Shown here piece by piece: positions 57,812-64,000 of a DNA stretch of 64,000 nucleotides. Each line of letters begins with the position of its first letter. Position 1 is the first letter of the stretch. The notes beneath the pieces are model-generated. The model made no database searches, had not been told where the DNA came from, and was given only the letters and a program-made list of their open reading frames with translations. The DNA lies in the NCBI RefSeq assembly GCF_026341125.1, contig NZ_JAPEOR010000002.1:3093001-3157000 (forward strand), given 5' to 3'. The translations under genes were made by a program, and so were the position numbers. This stretch comes from Streptomyces sp. NBC_01142. GTDB taxonomy: Bacteria > Actinomycetota > Actinomycetes > Streptomycetales > Streptomycetaceae.

Positions 57812-58144
57812 ATGCGTACGTATGTTGGCGGCCAGGAGGCCCTGAACGCCTTCGAGTTCGGGGAGCTGGCCTACGGATTCGGGGACCCGATGCCCGAGGA
57901 CTTCCGGGACCTCTTCGTCGGCGAGCCGGCAGAGTCCACCCAGCAGCGCGCGGCTCGCATGGCGGTTGCCCGCGAGGTGCTGGCGGAGCTCCAGGAGCAG
58001 AGCGAGGAAGACGAGGTCTCCCGGCTCAATGCGCGCTACGCGGCCCAGCTCAGCAGGGTCGTACCGCTGCGGCGGAGGGTGAGTGCGCCGGAGGGAAAAG
58101 TGGACGCGAAGTCCTCGGTACGCGGGGCGAGGAAGGTCGCGTGA
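57812..58144 (+). CDS. Hypothetical protein of the transfer operon
   Basis: A 110-residue protein beginning MRTYVGGQEALNAFEFGELA, with an acidic N-terminal half and a helical charged region (RMAVAREVLAELQEQSEEDE), then a basic tail. ATG 57812 has TAGGAG upstream; the longer frame would read through the conserved leader hairpin. The stop overlaps the SpdB-like start by 4 nt. Confidence 0.72.
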   Translation: MRTYVGGQEALNAFEFGELAYGFGDPMPEDFRDLFVGEPAESTQQRAARMAVAREVLAELQEQSEEDEVSRLNARYAAQLSRVVPLRRRVSAPEGKVDAKSSVRGARKVA

Positions 58145-59097
58145 GCACGACGACTCCACCGATCGCCGCACCTCCACCGCTGAGCAAGACAGAGAGGACG
58201 TTGCTGGGCACCGTCATCCCTGCCGGCACAGGGGTGGGAGGCTTGGGCCTCGCTGCCTCGTTCAACTCCGTATCCGAGGCCGCGAATCGCTGGGGATTCA
58301 CGTATCCGTGGATGCTGCCGGTTGGAATCGACCTCGCCATCCCCGTGTTCACCGCGGCCAATCTCCTGCTGATCCGGCTCGGCATGCCGTTGGCATGGGT
58401 GCGGTTCGTGCCCTGGGGCCTGACGCTGGTCACCTGCTGGCTGAACATCGCAGCCGGGAGCTCGGTCTCGGCGAAGGTCGCTCACGGGGCGATGCCCCTG
58501 CTGTGGGTAGTGCTGAGTGAGATCGCCGCCCACATCTACGCCGTCCGCATCGGTGCGGCGACCGGGGCGCGGATGGAACGCATCCGCCGCTCCCGCTGGC
58601 TGATCGCACCCCGTACGACGCTGCTGCTCTGGCGCCGAATGGTCCTGTGGGAGACCACCGACTACCGGGAAGCGCTGGCGTTGGAAAAGCAGCGGCTGTT
58701 GGTTCGCGCCGAACTGTGCGAGAGCTACGGCCGTGGATGGCGCAGGAAGGCTCCGCGTCGAGATCTGGTGCTGCTCAAGCTGGGGGAGTTGACCCCCGAC
58801 GGTTTCTCCCCGACTGATGAGGAAGAGGAGCCGGACGCTGAGTCGGGCTCAGGGTCGGCCCCTCGGCAACGCCGCAAAGTCAGGCCGGAGAAGAAGAGTC
58901 GGCGCATGACGTGGGGCGAGGCGATCTCCAAGGCCCGTGAGGAGACGGCTGGTTGGCCGTACGAACGCCTTGACGCGGAGCCCATTCGTAGGGTCGTCGG
59001 CTGTAGTCAGGACCGCTCTCGTCAGCTACGCGACGTGCTCAGGGCCGAGCGTCTGACGGAGACAGCAAAGGCGGAACCCATCGAGGCCACTGTCTGA
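58141..59097 (+). CDS. SpdB-like DUF2637 membrane protein (plasmid spread)
   Basis: A 318-residue protein. Four membrane helices fall in the first 140 residues (VIPAGTGVGGLGLAASF, PWMLPVGIDLAIPVFTAANL, FVPWGLTLVTCWLNIAAGSS, AMPLLWVVLSEIAAHIYAVR), the DUF2637 plan of Streptomyces Spd proteins. The C-terminal half is cytosolic with a helix-turn-helix-like end (PIRRVVGCSQDRSRQLRDVL). Spd proteins spread transferred DNA through the recipient mycelium and associate with the translocase, whose gene follows. Confidence 0.85.
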   Translation: MSTTTPPIAAPPPLSKTERTLLGTVIPAGTGVGGLGLAASFNSVSEAANRWGFTYPWMLPVGIDLAIPVFTAANLLLIRLGMPLAWVRFVPWGLTLVTCWLNIAAGSSVSAKVAHGAMPLLWVVLSEIAAHIYAVRIGAATGARMERIRRSRWLIAPRTTLLLWRRMVLWETTDYREALALEKQRLLVRAELCESYGRGWRRKAPRRDLVLLKLGELTPDGFSPTDEEEEPDAESGSGSAPRQRRKVRPEKKSRRMTWGEAISKAREETAGWPYERLDAEPIRRVVGCSQDRSRQLRDVLRAERLTETAKAEPIEATV

Positions 59098-59135
59098 AGT
59101 GCGCCCGATATCAACCCTCTGAACTACCCGTTTGA

Positions 59136-59180
59136 GCTGAGGCCCGGCCGCTGCTTTGGCGGGTAGGGCCAGGCCTCAGC
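59136..59180 (+). terminator. Hairpin in the spdB-tra gap
   Basis: GCTGAGGCC (59136-59144) pairs perfectly with GGCCTCAGC (59172-59180). The 27-nt interior can pair further. It lies 28 nt before the translocase start, so it may attenuate transcription or affect translation. Confidence 0.55.
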
Positions 59181-59208
59181 TTCCCTCCCGTTCCGGAAGG
59201 AAGTGCCA

Positions 59209-61392
59209 GTGAAGCACGACGACAACGACGATCAGGCGCGCGAGATCTTCGCGCGACTGGAGAAAGAGATGGCCCCCGACTCTGAGGACTCCGCAGGGTC
59301 GGTACTCAACTTCGGCAAGCACCAGTCGGACGGCAACCGACCGTCAGGGTCGGCCGACCCTGACGAGGTCACCAAGGTCGACCGTCCCGGCGGACCGTCG
59401 GGTCCCGGCCTGATGGACCGGGTACGCGGCGCGAAGCGCCGACCGGTCATCCCGGCATGGGCAAAGTCGGGTCGCGAGTTCAAGGCCGCCGGCAAGGGCG
59501 TCGCCGCGTACGCCTGGCACGTCGCCGCCTATCACGCGGTCCGCACGCCGTGGTACACACTGCGGCTGACGCTGCAGGTGCCGCGCGGTGCGGCCCGGTT
59601 CGTGGGCGACTCGCTGCGGTGGGTCGTGGACGCTGAGGGGGAGCCGCTCCGTCAGGACGCGGCCAGCCGCGAGGACGTTGGCGACTACCTGAAGCTCAGT
59701 CGTCAGCGCGACCGGCGGGTGCGCTGGCGCACCGTCGTCGCGGTCGCCGCCTCGGTCGTGGGCACCACTACGGCGCTGGCACTGTACGTTCTGGCCCCAA
59801 CGTGGCTGCTAGTGCTCTCGGCCTCCGTGGTGACCATGGCGATGGGCCGACTCGGCCAACCGGCCGACGATCCGGTCATCCACAGGGCTGTGGAAATCCC
59901 CAAGGCGACCAAGCTCACCAGCGACATCGTGCTCCGCGCCCTCGGCTCCCTGGGGATTCCGGCGATCAACCAAGCACAGTCCAAGGGCGGGGACGGCTTC
60001 ACCTTCACCGCTCCCATCACCCGCGATGGTCCCGGTTGGCTCGCCGAGGGCGATCTCCCCTACGGCGTGACCGTGACGGATGTCATCGACCGTCGAGACA
60101 AGCTGGCGTCGGGCCTCCGCCGCCCGCTGGGCTGTGTCTGGCCCGAGGCAGTGCCGGACGAACACACCGGTCGGCTTCGGCTGTGGGTTGGCGATCAGGA
60201 CATGTCGCAGACCGAGAAGGCGCAATGGCCGCTCGCGAAGACCGGTGCCGTGGACCTCTTCAAGCCCGTCGACTGGGGTACTGACCAGCGAGGGCGGTGG
60301 GTCGGCATGACGCTCATGTACATCGCGGGCGTCATCGGCGCTATCCCGAGGATGGGCAAGACTTTCCTTCTGCGGCTCTTGCTCCTTATGGGCGCGCTGG
60401 ATCCTCGGGCGGAGATTCACAGCTTCGACCTGAAGGGCACAGGCGACCTGGACACGGTCGGCGACCGCGTCTCCTATCGGCACCGTGCCGGTGAGGAGCA
60501 AGCGGACATCGAGTACATCCTCGCCGATCTCCGGGAAGTGCAGGGTGAGTTGCGCCGCCGAGCGAAGGTCATCCGCTCGCTTCCCCGCGACGTATGCCCA
60601 GAGTCGAAGGTCACCACCGAACTCGCCTCCAAACGATCGCTCGGCCTCCACCCGATCGTCATCGGGGTGGATGAGTGCCAGATCCTCTTCGAGCACCCGA
60701 AGCACGGTGCAGAGTTCAAAGAGATCTGCACCGACCTGGTCAAGCGCGGCCCAGCCACCGGCATTGTGCTGCTGCTTGCCACACAGAGGCCGGACAAGGA
60801 CGCCATCCCGACTTCGATCAGCGCCAATGCCTCCGCCCGCTGGTGCCTCAAGGTCATGGGGCAGATCGAGAACGACATGGTCCTCGGGACCGGCGCCTAC
60901 AAGCGGGGCATCCGGGCGAACATGTTCGCCTGGGGTGACAAGGGCATCTGTTACTTCCTCGGCGAGGGAGCGGACGCGCGTATCGTCCGGTCGGCGTTCA
61001 TCGACGCGGTAGAGGCAGACCGAATCGCCCTTCGGGCCCGCGCGCTTCGCGAGCGCGCCGGCACCCTTGCCGGTCATGCGCTCGGCGAGCAGCCAGAGAC
61101 CAATCTGGCCGCCTCGTACGACCTGCTCACCGACCTGTTCGCCGTGGTCCCCGCCGAAGAGCCCAAGGCTTGGTCCGAGACAGTCGTGACCCGGCTCGCT
61201 GAGCTCCGGCCGGAGATCTACGGCGAGTGGACGCTCGAGCACCTCGCGGCAGCGCTCAAGCCGCTCGGCATCCGCACCTCGCAGATGTGGGGCACCACGG
61301 AGGACGGCAAGGGCGCCAACCGGCGCGGTATCAAGCGCGCCGACATCCTCAGGGTGATTGCGGAACGTGACGGAAGAGCCGACGCCGCATAG
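59209..61392 (+). CDS. FtsK/SpoIIIE-family conjugative DNA translocase (TraB/TraSA type)
   Basis: A 727-residue motor that transfers double-stranded DNA in Streptomyces mating. The N-terminal 160 residues are charged and lack domains. Two membrane helices lie near 185-225 (TVVAVAASVVGTTTALALYV, LVLSASVVTMAMG). In the ATPase, Walker A is GAIPRMGKTF (about 377-386) and Walker B PIVIGVDECQILFEH (about 482-496). A C-terminal winged helix (LAAALKPLGIRTSQMWGTTE) would read clt repeats. GTG 59209 is favoured over 59203 by spacing from GGAAGG. Confidence 0.92.
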   Translation: MKHDDNDDQAREIFARLEKEMAPDSEDSAGSVLNFGKHQSDGNRPSGSADPDEVTKVDRPGGPSGPGLMDRVRGAKRRPVIPAWAKSGREFKAAGKGVAAYAWHVAAYHAVRTPWYTLRLTLQVPRGAARFVGDSLRWVVDAEGEPLRQDAASREDVGDYLKLSRQRDRRVRWRTVVAVAASVVGTTTALALYVLAPTWLLVLSASVVTMAMGRLGQPADDPVIHRAVEIPKATKLTSDIVLRALGSLGIPAINQAQSKGGDGFTFTAPITRDGPGWLAEGDLPYGVTVTDVIDRRDKLASGLRRPLGCVWPEAVPDEHTGRLRLWVGDQDMSQTEKAQWPLAKTGAVDLFKPVDWGTDQRGRWVGMTLMYIAGVIGAIPRMGKTFLLRLLLLMGALDPRAEIHSFDLKGTGDLDTVGDRVSYRHRAGEEQADIEYILADLREVQGELRRRAKVIRSLPRDVCPESKVTTELASKRSLGLHPIVIGVDECQILFEHPKHGAEFKEICTDLVKRGPATGIVLLLATQRPDKDAIPTSISANASARWCLKVMGQIENDMVLGTGAYKRGIRANMFAWGDKGICYFLGEGADARIVRSAFIDAVEADRIALRARALRERAGTLAGHALGEQPETNLAASYDLLTDLFAVVPAEEPKAWSETVVTRLAELRPEIYGEWTLEHLAAALKPLGIRTSQMWGTTEDGKGANRRGIKRADILRVIAERDGRADAA

Positions 61393-61399
61393 CTGCCGC

Positions 61400-61490
61400 G
61401 GTGCTAGACCTAGCGGCCACCCCCGCTAGGTCTAGCACCCCCGCTAGCGCCCTAAGTCGCCTCTGAACTGGCCGCTAGCGTCTAGCGGCC
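61400..61490. repeat. CTAG-rich palindrome cluster after the translocase gene
   Basis: A perfect 17-bp inverted repeat (61400-61416 GGTGCTAGACCTAGCGG with 61423-61439) is followed by GGCCGCTAG-CGT-CTAGCGGCC (61470-61490, 9-bp arms) and CCGCTAGCG at 61441. Seven CTAG tetramers occur in 91 bp. It follows the tra stop by 7 bp. Terminator, clt-type transfer locus or regulator site are all possible. Confidence 0.75.
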
Positions 61491-61532
61491 CTCTCCGAGC
61501 ACACCCTGATTCCTGCCCTGAGAGGGGTCCTC

Positions 61533-61787
61533 ATGTCTTCGATGCTTTCCTATGCACCCGGCCTGATATTCCTCACGCTCTGCTACGGAGCACTGTGCGC
61601 CGCCAGCCCGTTCGGAACCTGCCGCAAGTGCAAGGGCTGGGGCTCCAAGGCCCGGGTGGGGCGCTTCACCGGACACCTCAAGCGCGGCCGTGAATGCCGC
61701 CGCTGCAGCGGCTACGGCCGCCGCATTCGTCTCGGTCGCCGCATCTACAACATCGCCTCTCGCCTTCACGGCGAGGGCACCCGCTGA
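61533..61787 (+). CDS. Small zinc-knuckle membrane protein
   Basis: An 84-residue protein. An N-terminal hydrophobic helix (APGLIFLTLCYGALCAA) is followed by two CxxCxGxG-type knuckles, CRKCKGWG and CRRCSGYG, 27 residues apart, as in DnaJ-like zinc domains. Basic C-terminus. ATG 61533 follows GAGAGGGG. Such proteins are common next to tra in Streptomyces integrative elements; function unknown. Confidence 0.75.
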   Translation: MSSMLSYAPGLIFLTLCYGALCAASPFGTCRKCKGWGSKARVGRFTGHLKRGRECRRCSGYGRRIRLGRRIYNIASRLHGEGTR

Positions 61788-61809
61788 CCCGTCCCAAGGA
61801 GGCTCCGCC

Positions 61810-62004
61810 ATGTTCCTCACCATCTCCGCGCTCGCGCTGTTCGGCCTCCTCCTGGCCCTGCTCCTGCGCTTCAAGGCCCTCGGCATTGGCGCTGCCGTGG
61901 TCGCCCTCCTCTTCGGCTTCTACCTCTCCAGGACGGGAGCCGCCGCCTCCATCGACCAAGTCATGAACGCCCTCGCGGACGCCGTCCGCGACGTCGGCAA
62001 CTGA
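61810..62004 (+). CDS. Small two-span membrane protein
   Basis: A 64-residue protein: FLTISALALFGLLLALLLRF and GIGAAVVALLFGFYLSRTGA, then a short soluble tail (IDQVMNALADAVRDVGN). ATG 61810 has AAGGAGG upstream; the frame extends left through the previous gene but only in a shadow. Probably a transfer or spread accessory protein. Confidence 0.75.
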   Translation: MFLTISALALFGLLLALLLRFKALGIGAAVVALLFGFYLSRTGAAASIDQVMNALADAVRDVGN

Positions 62005-62026
62005 CCCCAAGAGAGGAATCCCGACC

Positions 62027-62269
62027 ATGTCCAAGCAGAACGCAACCGTCCGGCCGCGCATCTCGCTGATGGCCTCCGGTGAACTCCGCGATGCCCTCAC
62101 CGCGATTGAAGAAGGCAAGGGTCCGGCGGCCATCGCCGCCCTGATGGCAATAGATGCCGCTTCCTGGCAGGCGATCGAGCACCGCCTTGCAATCGTCGTA
62201 GGCAGCGATCTCCGTGCACTCCTCCTGGGTGCCGCCGGCGGGATCCAGGAGGCTCAGGCCCTTGGCTGA
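62027..62269 (+). CDS. Hypothetical small helical protein
   Basis: An 80-residue protein starting MSKQNATVRPRISLMASGEL with an Ala-rich helical body (GKGPAAIAALMAIDAASWQA). GAGAGG precedes ATG 62027. No Cys, no membrane span, no family recognised. Same strand and tight spacing as its neighbours. Confidence 0.65.
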   Translation: MSKQNATVRPRISLMASGELRDALTAIEEGKGPAAIAALMAIDAASWQAIEHRLAIVVGSDLRALLLGAAGGIQEAQALG

Positions 62270-62357
62270 CGGTTCCCCGTCCGGTCCCAACTCCCAAGGA
62301 GGTGGGACCGAGCGGAGGACCGGAGAGCCCGGCCTGCACTCCACATGGAGGACGCCG

Positions 62358-63020
62358 ATGCCCAACCCCACCAGCGTGTGGTTCCACAGCCTCGCTGACA
62401 GCGTGTTCGCTCTCGGGGCGGCAGCCCGCGAGTACCGGACCGCCAACCAAACGGCGCGGATTGCCGCTTGGAATGCCGATCCGTTCCGTCTGCTCTCCAT
62501 CGATGGAACGCTGAACGTTCCTGGTGCGCACTTCATCCGCCCACACGACGACGCTCTGTCTCGACTCGAAGAGATCTACCGGCAGACGGAGAGCCGAGCC
62601 AGGGAGCTGTACGAGGACACGGCATTGGCCTACGCCTACGGCACGGCCGGAGCCCTGCAGGCCGTACTCAAGGGCGAAAGCCCCCAGTACGTCGAGCTGC
62701 ATCGTCAGGACGGCCGCTACGTGATTCCCGACAGCCTGCTGCCCGACCTCCATGCGGCCCTCGGCGAGTGGTCCGGCAATCAGCGGCTCGCCGTTCTCCG
62801 GGACGACGTCACCGCCCGCGAGTGTGCCGTCGCCGTCGCCAACGACCTTGCTTCATACGGCCGCCTGTCGGACGACGAGGCTGCCGAGATGGCAAACGCC
62901 TCCGAATTCGCCACCGGACTGGCGGACTGCGCATACGCCTACGGCGAGAAGGCTGAAAGCGCCCTGCATTTCCTGCTGACTGCAGCCAGGGCGAATCCCA
63001 ACCCCAAGGAGAAGCAATGA
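62358..63020 (+). CDS. Hypothetical protein of the replication/transfer module
   Basis: A 220-residue mostly helical protein beginning MPNPTSVWFHSLADSVFALG, with EEIYRQTESRARELYEDTAL and a C-terminal SALHFLLTAARANPNPKEKQ. ATG 62358 follows GGAGG. The stop overlaps the next start by 4 nt. A G-rich hairpin (GGTCCCA near 62284 with TGGGACC near 62304) lies in its leader. No family recognised. Confidence 0.7.
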   Translation: MPNPTSVWFHSLADSVFALGAAAREYRTANQTARIAAWNADPFRLLSIDGTLNVPGAHFIRPHDDALSRLEEIYRQTESRARELYEDTALAYAYGTAGALQAVLKGESPQYVELHRQDGRYVIPDSLLPDLHAALGEWSGNQRLAVLRDDVTARECAVAVANDLASYGRLSDDEAAEMANASEFATGLADCAYAYGEKAESALHFLLTAARANPNPKEKQ

Positions 63021-63406
63021 CGTTCGAAACGAGTGGTCCCGAGGCCGCCCTCAACACGTCGGACCCCGACGTCACCTACGCGGATGCCCCCAGCATCATC
63101 TCCGAAATCGGCTGGGTCACTCAGCAAGCCGCCAGCCGCCGCCTCGGCTCGAAGCTCGGCCGCGAGTTCTGGCTCCGAAAGGCTGCGCTTCTGGACCGCA
63201 TCGCCCTGCAGGAGGCCGCCACGTACGCGCCGGAGGTCGCCGCTACCGCCATTCAGACCGCTGAGGGGGCTGCCCTCGGGCTGATCGATTTCGACTCGGC
63301 GCACACCGGGCTCAGCCCCAGGGGCGCGGACCTGGCCACTGACGGGGACCGCCGCGACTACGTCCGCGAGCAGTACAGCGAATGGAGTCGCTCGCAGCTC
63401 TTCTGA
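63017..63406 (+). CDS. Hypothetical protein, coupled to upstream gene
   Basis: A 129-residue protein starting MTFETSGPEAALNTSDPDVT, with a central amphipathic part (GREFWLRKAALLDRIALQEA) and an acidic C-terminal region. The ATGA overlap with the previous gene shows translational coupling. No family recognised. The next gene is separated by a copy of the conserved leader hairpin. Confidence 0.7.
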   Translation: MTFETSGPEAALNTSDPDVTYADAPSIISEIGWVTQQAASRRLGSKLGREFWLRKAALLDRIALQEAATYAPEVAATAIQTAEGAALGLIDFDSAHTGLSPRGADLATDGDRRDYVREQYSEWSRSQLF

Positions 63407-63412
63407 TCTCGC

Positions 63413-63454
63413 CCGGGGCAGTGGTCGACGGGTCAACGCAGCCCACTGCCCCGG
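63413..63454 (+). ncRNA. Conserved leader hairpin element, copy 2
   Basis: A perfect 12-bp stem (63413-63424 CCGGGGCAGTGG with 63443-63454) and an 18-nt loop TCGACGGGTCAACGCAGC, 15 of 18 identical to copy 1. One stem pair is G-C in copy 1 and A-T here. Followed by CTCCCATCCCATCCA and the next start at 63496. Confidence 0.65.
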
Positions 63455-63495
63455 TTCCTCCCATCCCATCCACGGAATCAGGAGGTGCCATCAGG

Positions 63496-64000
63496 ATGCA
63501 CCACAACACTCCTTGCCCGCTGCCCCGCGCCGCTCTCGAAGCGACTGAGCGCGGCTGGCACGTCTTCCCCCTCATCCCGGACAGCAAGCGCCCGGCCATC
63601 CGATCTTGGGAACCGCGCGCAACGACCGACGCCGACCGTGTCACGCGCTGCTGGACGGCTGGTGACTACAACCTCGGCATCGCGGCTGGTCCCTCCGGCC
63701 TGGTGGTCGTCGACCTGGACGTGCCCAAGCACGACCAGGACGTGCCGCCCGCCGAGACTCCCTCGTACGTGGCCGATGGTTCGGACATGTTCGCCGTACT
63801 CGCCGAGCGGCACGGCCAGACGCTCCCCATCCAGACGTACAGCGTCCGCACGGCCAGCGGGGGCACTCACCTCTACTTCGCGGCCCCCGCCGACGTGGAG
63901 CTGCGCAACACTGCGGGCACGCTCGGATGGAAGATCGACACCCGCGCAAGCGGCGGCTACGTCGTAGGCGCGCACAGCTCGGTCGACGGCAAGCCCTACT
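63496..64000 (+). CDS. Bifunctional DNA primase/polymerase (prim-pol) replication protein, partial
   Basis: 168 residues before the window ends. The N-terminal prim-pol domain is recognised by ALEATERGWHVFPLIPDSKR, GDYNLGIAAGPSGLVVVDLD (DxD metal site VVDLDVP), TYSVRTASGGTHLYFAAP and IDTRASGGYVVGAHSSVDG. AICE replication proteins of this type usually continue with a helicase domain, which would lie outside. ATG 63496 has GGAGG upstream at 63481. It primes autonomous replication of the excised element. Confidence 0.88.
   Translation, partial: MHHNTPCPLPRAALEATERGWHVFPLIPDSKRPAIRSWEPRATTDADRVTRCWTAGDYNLGIAAGPSGLVVVDLDVPKHDQDVPPAETPSYVADGSDMFAVLAERHGQTLPIQTYSVRTASGGTHLYFAAPADVELRNTAGTLGWKIDTRASGGYVVGAHSSVDGKPY

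Larger units (their letters stand above)
38376..64000. mobile_element. Genomic island at tRNA-Ile including an AICE, right end outside the window
   Basis: From the tRNA 3' end on, core synteny stops and the content becomes IS elements, truncated genes, orphan regulators and then a conjugation/replication module (SpdB, FtsK/TraB-type translocase, primase-polymerase). AICEs integrate into tRNA 3' ends by a tyrosine recombinase. No integrase, excisionase or second tRNA-Ile 3' segment was seen up to 64,000, so they should lie further right. Whether 38.4-52 kb belongs to the same element or to an older insertion cannot be told. Confidence 0.6.

Overview
This window is the replication-origin region of a Streptomyces chromosome (high G+C, GTG/TTG starts, the actinobacterial gnd-recF-dciA and sigM-rsmA-trxB-trxA gene orders), followed by a large accessory island anchored at a tRNA-Ile gene. 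All calls come from reading the sequence; no database search was run.

Region 1 (1-38,300) is core chromosome. On the left are a GT87-type gene fragment, a bifunctional penicillin-binding protein, a PadR regulator with a 35-bp perfect palindromic operator, myo-inositol-phosphate synthase, an MFS transporter, an LppU/SCO3897-type protein and the CCA-adding enzyme. A cell-envelope cluster follows: DUF6049 protein, MurJ, a degenerate kinase, then sigM-rsmA and trxB-trxA, the latter behind a textbook SigR promoter. The minus-strand run rpmH-rnpA-yidD-yidC-jag-rsmG-parA-parB faces the plus-strand run dnaA-oriC-dnaN-gnd-recF-dciA-gyrB-gyrA-DUF3566. Six perfect 14-bp parS sites (7,162; 7,206; 16,201; 18,307; 21,336; 21,625) lie left of oriC. 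They are ParB loading sites, and two of them are inside coding sequence. oriC (about 27,531-28,367) holds roughly 18 DnaA-box-like nonamers.

Region 2 (38,376 to the window end) is accessory. It starts directly after tRNA-Ile(GAT) and holds a truncated GPP34 gene, an IS1380-family element (41,304-42,984, target duplication CTAA) that split two neighbouring genes exactly at a stop codon, an intact IS5-family element, an IS5 remnant, two paralogous HEPN-like/zinc-ribbon proteins, a DUF6188 protein, an FkbM methyltransferase, a glycosyltransferase and three GntR regulators. From about 57,000 the content is that of an actinobacterial integrative and conjugative element (AICE): SpdB/DUF2637 protein, FtsK/TraB-type DNA translocase, small membrane proteins and a bifunctional primase-polymerase cut by the window end. 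Integrase, excisionase and the distal att site are not in view and probably lie beyond 64,000.

The most notable structure is regulatory. The transfer operon starts with two tandem promoters overlapped by three copies of one operator, then a 35-codon leader ORF, a sequence resembling the actinomycete rRNA-leader antitermination box, and two hairpins. An 18-nt-loop hairpin occurs twice in 5' leaders (57,739 and 63,413) with a conserved loop and a compensatory stem change. A CTAG-rich palindrome cluster follows the translocase gene.
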